From Fragum whitleyi (taxonomy: Eukaryota > Mollusca > Bivalvia > Cardiida > Cardiidae): 64,000 nucleotides of DNA. Both the position numbers and the translations under genes were made by a program. Positions 56,220 to 64,000 of this stretch are shown piece by piece; the first letter of the stretch is position 1, and each line of letters starts with the position of its first letter. The notes beneath the pieces are model-generated. The model did not search any database. It worked only from the letters and a program-made list of their open reading frames with translations, and was not told the DNA's origin. The stretch spans positions 22,422,026 to 22,486,025 of the forward strand of contig OX411543.1 in NCBI GenBank assembly GCA_948146395.1, read 5' to 3'.

Positions 56220-57050
56220 CTGGATAACAAAAAATCCTTTCTTATAATATATCTCCTACTTGCCACTTGTCCTCAATGAGATCTATAAGTGTACCAAGTT
56301 TGAAGTTGCTAGCACTGATGGCTCAGGAGATATGGTACGGACAAAAATGTCAGGATAAAAAACAATAATGGACAATAACTAAAAAAGTGGATGTGGCAGA
56401 GTAACAGTTCTTGTGCATTACACTTCTTCTCAATGAGACCTACCTGTGTACAAACTTTGAAGTTGCTAGGGCTTATAGTTTATGAGATAAGTACGGGACA
56501 AAAATGTCAGGATAGAAATAACAAAGGGCAATAACTCAAAAAGTGGACAGGGCAGAGTGACAGTTCTTGTACATGACACTTGTCCTCAATGATATCTATA
56601 AGTGAAGCAAGTTTGAAGTTTCTAGCACTTATGGTTTAGAAGAAATGGTCCAGACAAAAATGTAAAGGTAAAAACAACAAAGGGCAATAACTCAAAAAGT
56701 GGATGTGGCAGAGTAACAGTTCTTGTACATGACACTTGTCCTCAATGAGATCTATAGGTGTACAAAGTTTAAAGGTGCTAGCACTTATAGTTTAGGAGAT
56801 ATGATCCAGACAAGAATGTAAGACTAAAAACAACAAAGGGCAATAACTCAAAAAGTGGACATGGCAGAGTAAAGGTTCTTGAACATGACACTTCTCCTCA
56901 ATGAGAAGTGTACCAAGTTTGAAGTTGCTAGCACTTATGGTTTAGAGGATATAGCCCAGACAAAAGTGTGACAGACAGACAGACGGACGGACGGACAGAC
57001 GGAATCGAGCAAACCTATAGTCCCCCAACCGGTAACCGGTGGGGTACTAA
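56220..57050. repeat. Tandem array, about 157-bp unit
   Basis: Five units contain 'aacaaagggcaataactcaaaaagtgga', 'cagagtaacagttcttgtacatgacacttgtcctcaatgagatct' and 'aagtttgaagttgctagcac' (near 56362, 56523, 56679 and 56834, plus a first partial unit). The array ends with CAGACAGACGGACGGACGG and 'atagtcccccaaccggtaaccggtggggta'. No gene. Confidence 0.78.
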
Positions 57051-57799
57051 TAAGGTGGCCAATTGTCACAAGATAAGCCAATTACACAGCTGGATGTCCA
57101 AGTTTGAAAAACATCAAAGGGAAATACCTAAAAAACATTAAGCTAGGTAGAGTTGTTGTTCTTGTGCTCTGCTATCCATTATCATAAAAGGAACATAACT
57201 TCAAAGTTTCAAGTCAATCCGACATACGGTGTCAGAAATATGCTGCAGACTAAGCAGTGGAAGCCAAAGGTGATCCCCCCTCTCCACATAAAGTCCACAG
57301 CTAGATTTGTGTCGACAATTTAATCACTATCTGGAATATTGCTTCGTCTGACAGGTCACACATTTAATTATATAAGCCTATAAGAAACAATATGAAGTTT
57401 TATACTGGAGTCAAAAATAGCTTTTTCAACCTACATGTATGTGTTTATCAGAAGTTTCATCCTAAAAAATACTTAGTTTTTTAGCCTGGGAATTAAACAT
57501 GTGACACGTCACGCAAAAAGGGACCATCTGGGAACTCTGTCTAATAAATATTTGAAAAGAGACTGGGTCCAGCATAGGTCAAGCACAGGTCGCAATTCAA
57601 AAATCCTTTTACAGGAAGGTAGATTGTTCATTCTACATTGGAAAATAAAAAAAGTGCAAAAATTTGACCCTAGTCAGTCTGCGCAATCCGCAGTCAGACT
57701 GGGATCGCCACTTTACGCACTGCCAGGATGGTTCCTTTTCACATGGCAGGTCATATATGATAACATATATTTTGATTTGAAGTAAGAAGCTTTACCAAC

Positions 57800-58040
57800 T
57801 GATTTTGTTTGAATAGGGTTTTACAACACTTTAAACTATCTTTAATTCATATTGTGGAGGCATGAGCACCTAACAATAAATTCCTGGTAATTCTAACACC
57901 AGTACTTACATTAGCGGTACATCTTTTTCTAGCCTACAGCAGGTATCCCTCTTAGGTCTAGGATTATCAACCAATTTATGGAAGACAAAAAGTCAGAAAG
58001 GATGAGTGCTGCTGTCAGGAATCAAACTCTACTGACTGAA
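57800..58040 (-). repeat. tRNA-derived SINE, copy 5
   Basis: The minus-strand body has 'catcctttctgactttttgtc', 'ggttgataatcc', 'gaattaccaggaattta', 'ggtgctcatgcctcc' and the tail 'aaaaccctattcaaacaaa'. The head near 58010-58040 is cut off ('agagtttgattcctgac' keeps the B box). Same family as copies 1-4. Confidence 0.75.
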
Positions 58041-58314
58041 CACATGGGACTGTTGCTTGCAGGGGTGTGGAATTCCCATGATTGACTTGTTCAACTTGGG
58101 TTTTTTTAGCCTGTGGCTGAGTAGATTTTCCTTGAAAACTTGTCCAAGAACAAGTTGGTCTTATATCAATAACTAAATTGCAGACTTTTGAAAGTGGTTT
58201 CATGTAGTTTAAGGCATCTTCAGTAAAGGTATTATTTTAAAATAAAAAACATTGTAGTTAAGGAAAAAAAGCAGTTTCTCCATTTATCACAATGTTTTCT
58301 ATACTCATTTGTTT

Positions 58315-61300
58315 CCAGGTTGAACAAGGTATCAAATTGTCACAAGATACGCCCATCACACAGCTTGATGTAACATTGGGCATAGAGAAGAATTGAAGTG
58401 ATTTTGAATGAATATCTTTGGACAATTTTTATGTAGACAGACAGAGAAATAATTGTAGTAGGAGTATATCATTGTTCATGTTGTCTGACCGAGGGTTATG
58501 AACGTTTTACATATCTTACCTGGTAATCGAGAACAAGCTATGGATTTGATACCCCTTGACTAGTGAAGATGATCATTATTATGATCAAAGCTAATGCACT
58601 ATGAGAGATAAGCTTTGGACAAGATCCAATCATGAAAAAACTCAAAGGGCAATAACTCAAAAATTAAGCTAGGTAAGAGTTATGGTTCTTTAGTACTGCA
58701 CTTCTCCTTGATGAGATCTATCTACCTATGAAGGTCATGATCATAACTCAAATACTCTTAGAGATGTGCTCTGGACAAGATTCAAGTATGAAAAGAAACC
58801 AAAGGGCAATAACTAAAGAAATAACCAAGGTAAAGTTATGGTTCTTTTGCACTGCAATTTCCCTTAAAATGATATATCTACCTATCAATTTTCATTATCA
58901 TAGCTCCTATACTTTAAGAGATATGCCAAGGACAAGATCCAAGTATGAAAAACAACAAAGGGCAAAAACTAAAAATAACAACCCAGGTAAAGGTATTTTT
59001 TTGCATTGCACTTCCCATAATGAGATCTATCTACCCATCAAGTTTCATTATCATAGCTCCAATAATTTAAGTGATATGTACTGGACAAGATCAAAGTATA
59101 AACAAGAGGACCCTAAGGGCCCTAAATCGCTCACCTGATATTTCAAGTAAATTATCATTAAGACTCCATTTCCTATAATATGGCATGAACCTTCCCATTT
59201 TCAACAGAGTTCATTCTTGTGACCTGGCAAACATTTTGATCAAGTTTCATGAAGATTGGACTAAATTTGTGGCGTTTGGAGCTCTTACAACAAAATTGTT
59301 ATTAAGGCCCCTTTTCCCGTGATATGGCATGTATACTTCCCATTTTCAAATGAGTTCATCCTCATGACCTAACAAACATTCTAACAAAGTTTCATGATGA
59401 TTGGACAATATTTGTGGCTTCTAGAGAGTAAACAAAAAAATTGTCATTAAGACGCCTTTTCCTGTGATATGACACGGACCCTTCCCATTTTCAATAGACT
59501 TCATCCTCATGACCTAACGAACATTCTGACCAAGTTTCATGAAAATTGGACCATATTTGTGGCTTCTAGAGTGAAAACAAGAAATTTGTCATTAAGGCCC
59601 CTTGTCCTGTGATATGGCACAGATCCTTTCCATTTGAGCAATTTTCATAAGGGACCAACCAAGGAATATTTCTGCCAAGTTTGGTTGATTTTGACCCATA
59701 AGTTTAGGAGGAGATGTCGTTTAAAGATATTGTTGACAAAATTGTCATTAAGGCGCCTTTTTCCGTGATATGGCACAGATCCTTCCCATTTTCAATAGAC
59801 TTCATCCGCATGACCTAACAAACATTCTGACCAAGTTTCATGAAGATTGGACCATATTTGTGGCTTCTAGAGTGAAAACAAGAAATTTGTCATTAAGGCC
59901 CCTTTTCCCGTGATATGGCACGGACCCTTTTCATTTGAGCAATTTTCATAAGGGACCAACCAAGGAATATTTCTGCCAAGTTTGGTTGATTTTGTCCCAT
60001 AAGTTTAGGAGATGTCGTTTAAAGATATTGTTGACAAAATTGTCATTAAGGCGCCTTTTTCTGTGAAATGGCACGGATCCTTCCCATTTTCAATAGACTT
60101 CATCCTCATGACCTAACAAACATTCTGACCAAGTTTCATGAAGATTGGACCATATTTGTGGCTTCTAGAGTGAAAACAAGAAATTTGTCATTAAGACACC
60201 TTTTCCTGTGATATGGCACGGATCCTTCCCATTTTCAATAGACTTCATCCTCATGACCTAACAAACATTCTGACCAAATTCATGAAGATTGGACCATATT
60301 TGTGGCTTCTAGAGTGAAAACAAGAAATTTGTCATTAAGGCCCCTTTTCCCGTGATATGGCACAGATCCTTTCCATTTGAGCATTTTTTATAAGGGACCA
60401 ACCAAGGAATATTTCTGCCAAGTTTGGTTGATTTTGACCCATAAGTTAAGGAGGAGATGTTGTTTAAAGATATTGTTGACAAAATTGTCATTAAGGCGCC
60501 TTTTTCCGTGAAATGGCACGGATCCTTCCCATTTTCAATCAACTTCATCCTCATGACCTAACAAACATTCTGACGAAGTTTCATGAAGATTGGACCATAT
60601 TTGTGGCTTCTAGAGTGAAAACAAGAAATTTGTCATTAAGGCCCCTTTTCCCGTGATATGGCACGGATCCTTTCCATTTGAGCAATTTTCATTAGGGACC
60701 ACCCAAGGAATATTTCTGCCAAGTTTGGTTGATTTTGACCCATAAGTTTAGGAGGAGATGTTGTTTAAAGATATTGTTGACAAAATTGTCATTAAGGCGC
60801 CTTTTTCTGTGAAATGGCACAGATCCTTCCCATTTTCAATCAACTTCATCCTCATGACCTAACAAACATTCTGACCAAGTTTCATGAAGATTGGACCATA
60901 TTTGTGGCTTCTAGAGTGAAAACAAGAAATTTGTCATTAAATCCCCTTTTCGCGTGATATGGCACGGATCCTTTCCATTTGAGCAATTTTCATAAGGGAC
61001 CACCCAAGGAATATTTCTGCCAAGTTTTGTTGATTTTGACCCATAAGTTTAGGAGGAGATGTTGTTTAAAGATATTGTTGACAAAATTGTCATTAAGGCG
61101 CCTTTTTCTGTGAAATGGCACAGATCCTTCCCATTTTCAATCAACTTCATCCTCATGACCTAACAAACATTCTGACCAAGTTTCATGAAGATTGGACCAT
61201 ATTTGTGGCTTCTAGAGTGAAAACAAGAAATTTGTCATTAAATCCCCTTTTCGCGTGATATGGCACGGATCCTTTCCATTTGAGCAATTTTCATAAGGGA

Positions 61301-61740
61301 CCACCCAAGGAATATTTCTGCCAAGTTTGGTTGATTTTGACCCATAAGTTTAGGAGGAGATGTCGTTTAAAGAAAAAGTTGACGCCGTGACGGACAGACC
61401 GACAGATGGACAGATGGACAGAGGGACGCCGGACAACGATCGATCACAATAGCTCCCTTGAGCACTTCGTGCTCAGGTGAGCTAAAAACAACAAAGGGCA
61501 ATAACTCAAATAATAAGCCAGGTGGAGTCATGGTTTTTATGGTTTTTTTTGCATTGCACTTTTCCTTGATGAGTTGTATCAGATTTGCAATGACTCAAAA
61601 ATAGGCCAGATAGAGTAATGGTTCTTGTTCTTGCACTGAGAACATCACTTCCAAGTTTTAAGAAATTGGACATAAGGTTATAGAGTTACGCTCTGGACAG
61701 AGAAGTGCACGCCCCAGGATGGCCGTACACCACGGGTGAT
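58315..61740. repeat. About 155-bp array of the same class as 56220, split by a 2.4-kb insertion
   Basis: Starts 'aaggtatcaaattgtcacaagatacgcccatcacacagcttg'. Units near 58640, 58803 and 58956 carry 'caaagggcaataactcaaaaatt', 'gcacttctccttgatgagatctatctacc' and 'ggacaagatcnaagtat'. The next unit resumes at 61488 ('aacaacaaagggcaataactc') after the inserted element. It ends near 61740 with 'cacgggtgatccc'. Confidence 0.75.
59102..61487. repeat. Nested 'ACAAGAGGACC ... GTGAGCTAAA' element with a 301-bp tandem array
   Basis: Left end ACAAGAGGACCCTAAGGGCC then TCGCTCACCTGA. Right end GATCACAATAGCTCCCTTGA then GCACTTCGTGCTCAGGTGAG. The inside is built from a ~301-bp unit of two parts ('gtcattaaggcgcctttttc ... 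ttctagagtgaaaacaagaa' and 'ccttttcccgtgatatggcac ... aggaggagatgttgtttaaag'). Unit ends fall near 59728, 60023, 60470, 60770, 61070 and 61372. The 60023-60470 unit carries an extra ~145-bp half. The last three units are nearly identical. A frame on the minus strand at 60309-60554 is an artefact. Confidence 0.82.
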
Positions 61741-63295
61741 CCCATAATACTATCCTTCTTTGACAGGGGTATAAGATGGTAATATTTTCAACCCATATAA
61801 AGTATCCTTAGTTCAAAGAAAGAATAGATAAAACTTTAACAAGCAATTTTCAAGTTGGATGAGTGAAATTCAGCTACCAACTTGTCCAAGGACAAGTGAG
61901 AAAATTTCAACACCCATGTACAAATCCATGCTTCATGTGTGACATTTTCAACACCTTCTAAAGCTAAATAGTCGTCACAAATGCACTTATTACATCTTCT
62001 CTCTTAAAAATACTTGAGATGCCCAGTACTGAAGAGAAATCAGTTGGCTGGACTGCATATCAAATGGTCATGGGTTTGATCATAAATATGACCATTCATT
62101 CTGACATAAGGTGTCTTTCGCCATTTGATAATCAACAGGATGATGAGCTGTAGGAACTTTTTTTCTGCTGATTTGTGGGATTTAGATGGAGGACTTGACT
62201 ATCCAATCAAAATTAAAGGTTTTGGTTGGAATTCCTTCTGCATTACTGGACATATTGATGTACATCCTTGGGAAACAAAATTTGGAGCCCAATCTAGTAT
62301 AATGTGATATCCAGGAAGCAGTGAACAGCCCCATGATATGATCTAAATTTTTATAAGTGGCTTTAAACACCTTTTTTTAACCCTTTTCATGCTGAAGCCG
62401 GAATATTTCTGCCTTGGCAGGAGCTATAGACAAACATATGTGCAGTCTGATCTTCGTCTATACCACCTGTTTTTCCTTTTAAAGCCAGAAAAGTTTCAGA
62501 AAATGTATTTTCAAAATCAATTTCTGACTCACAAGAAGGAAATACAGAGCTTTCAGCACTTTGATTTATATATAATTTTGCCAGGTTTTTTTATTCAGCA
62601 TGACAAGAGTTAAATTTCAAAGCTAGAGGCTCAGATTTGGATGTAGTAAAACTATTTAGGGAATATCACAAATCCAAGGATAATGTGCTCAACTGGCAAC
62701 AATATGACTCCAAAAGACCAAGTGTATATTCATTCTCAAAGCAAAGATTGGAGCCCAAGGTTATAAAAATTTTCTCAGGCTCAATTCTTAATTTTCTGAA
62801 ATTTCAATTTGAGATTAAAGCTGTAACTCTGTTGTAATCCTCATATTTATGTATTAGCATGAAAGGTTACTATTAATAAGTTGCTTTAAATAACAACTTA
62901 TTGATATTATCTTATAACTACATACATTTATTTTAATCCAAAATTTGAGAAAATTATCAGTTGAGCTTGAGAAAAGTTTTATTACCGTGTGCCCAGATGT
63001 AGGGTTCACCCTTGTAATGTATGCCCTATGGGTATGTGAAATTGATCAAAATGTCTTGCTTTTTCTTGCTTTGATTTCTATTATTTAATGTTTTTAGTAA
63101 GAGATGAAGGGAGTTTTCTTTTAATTCATTGAGGTATGAATCTAAAAACCTTTTCACTGTATGCATATGTGAAGCAGATTTGTACATGATTTGTTTCCAT
63201 TTCAAACTTCCATATTAAAAAACCCTCTCTTTAGCTCTTATAATTACATTTACAGCTTACAGTGTAAGATATTTCCTTAAAGAGAATAAAAAGTT

Positions 63296-63384
63296 CTCTT
63301 CTTGAGATATATACTTTTAATAATAATATATAAATACACTAGCTTTCAGCGGCACAGCCGCCTTCATCAGGTGAATCCTATGAA
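63296..63384 (-). repeat. Single arm of the hammerhead-like palindrome family
   Basis: On the minus strand it reads ATAGGATTCACCTGATGAAG, GCGGCTGTGCCGCTGAAAGC, TAGTGTATTTATATA and then 'agtatatatctcaagaagagaac'. The match to 41437-41532 is close over about 95 bases. It is followed (on plus, 63385-63600) by unique sequence 'gaaccgttatgtacgacgtcaagg', so here the element is not in palindromic form. Confidence 0.8.
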
Positions 63385-63696
63385 TTGAACCGTTATGTAC
63401 GACGTCAAGGTAACCTCGACGTCATCAAAATACTACAAAGACCCGGAATAACGTACGAGTGTTAGACCCGCCACAAAGACTCAATGCATGCGGGAACTAA
63501 AAAATTCCTTAAAAAGCGTTTTAAAATACCAAAATAGAACAAAAATAGTGATTAAAAAATAGTGCTGAAACTCTAATACGAGAAAATAGGTCGGACAAAA
63601 CTTTTATCGTTATTAGTATGAACAAACGGATACACATGCATAAAGTCCCTGGGAAGGGGACACACCGAGCAACTGATGGATCGCCTATCGTGCCTA

Positions 63697-63855
63697 TTAA
63701 GGTAGTGGACCCGCAATAGTCTCTCCACATCTCCGAGGAAACGAACCCCAATAGTGCTAACTAAGGTTTCCCAATGATTCTCATTAGGAAACCCCAGTCA
63801 ACACCACAAAAGATCATGAGCTCTGAGACACCGCGCAACCATTAGGGGTACATCG
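63697..63855. repeat. TTAAGGTAGTGGACC-family palindrome, decayed copy 3
   Basis: Left ATTAAGGTAGTGGACCCGCA. The centre is 'ggtttcccaatgattctcattaggaaacc', a clean hairpin. The right arm is poorly kept ('ccattaggggtacatcgcttaag'). Same family as 2076-2240. Confidence 0.65.
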
Positions 63856-64000
63856 CTTAAGATACCGGACAAGAAAAGATTGCAAAAAAAAAAAAAAAAA
63901 ACCCAGCTGTATAGAAAAGAAAGAGGAAAAAATATGGGCGATAAAATCGCTATAACAGAAGACTGAGCATGTCTTATTTTCAGCAATTACAGCGCCCAAC

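Noticed and set aside
56220..57050. CRISPR-like array
   Set aside because: Repeats are about 157 bp, contiguous and diverged, with no short repeat-spacer alternation; the genome is eukaryotic.
57650..57715. Hairpin 'cagtctgcg...cgcagtcagactg'
   Set aside because: Short stem with no family members in the window; chance level for this length of DNA.

Overview
This window looks like AT-rich nuclear DNA of a marine invertebrate, most likely a bivalve mollusc. The species call is inference. It rests on a polycystin-1-like gene split by GT-AG introns, an intron-poor receptor of the LRR-Ig-FN3 type, no bacterial operon structure, and a dense mix of repeats of the kind common in bivalve genomes: MITEs, palindromes, tRNA-derived SINEs, and tandem arrays whose ends read 'GAGCTAAA', 'ACAAGAGGACC' or 'CGTCCGTCCGTC'.

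Only two host genes can be supported, both on the + strand. (1) 958-19000 holds the 3' part of a polycystin-1-like membrane protein: nine exons, 731 visible residues, in-phase GT-AG junctions. It covers the last N-terminal-bundle helices, the polycystin (TOP) extracellular domain, the six-helix channel-like module and a short cytoplasmic tail. The 5' exons, which in this family encode the ectodomain, GPS and PLAT regions, lie upstream of the window. (2) 46174-48150 is a single-exon, 658-residue type I receptor with a signal peptide, about nine leucine-rich repeats, one Ig-like domain, one FN3 domain, one membrane span and a 50-residue tail. Nothing suggests that the two genes work together.

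The rest is repeats. A TA-flanked MITE family (ends CAGTTA / TAACTG, with a central GGGAGGTAAT palindrome) has about 14 copies. A tRNA-derived SINE has five copies. There is a broken LINE at 4210-5640 (-) and a 4.7-kb LINE at 21442-26135 (+) lying between 346-bp direct repeats. 26913-27313 is a 401-bp LTR element in miniature (TRIM) with a tRNA-Pro-like sequence in each LTR. It is inserted in a MITE and has a TTTA target duplication. 53445-54901 is a 1.46-kb element rich in CCCCGGGAC, inserted in a SINE with a 10-bp duplication. A 3.7-kb inverted-repeat element lies at 28570-32275. Tandem arrays fill much of 8.9-14.7 kb, 32.5-38.9 kb and 56-61.7 kb.

Stretches where I see nothing clear beyond AT-rich intronic or intergenic DNA are 1-261, 669-957, 1412-2075, 2241-2675, 5641-6117, 7499-8540, 9986-10716, 15701-16561, 16740-16960, 19220-20080, 27447-27884, 33991-34689, 38986-40069, 41616-42110, 42928-43399, 44093-44992, 48166-48562, 50758-53344, 61741-63295 and 63856-64000. 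The most unusual items are the TRIM with a tRNA-like LTR, the LINE with the very long flanking duplication, the CCCCGGGAC element, and the palindrome at 41469-41600 whose arm carries the two conserved boxes of a hammerhead ribozyme.
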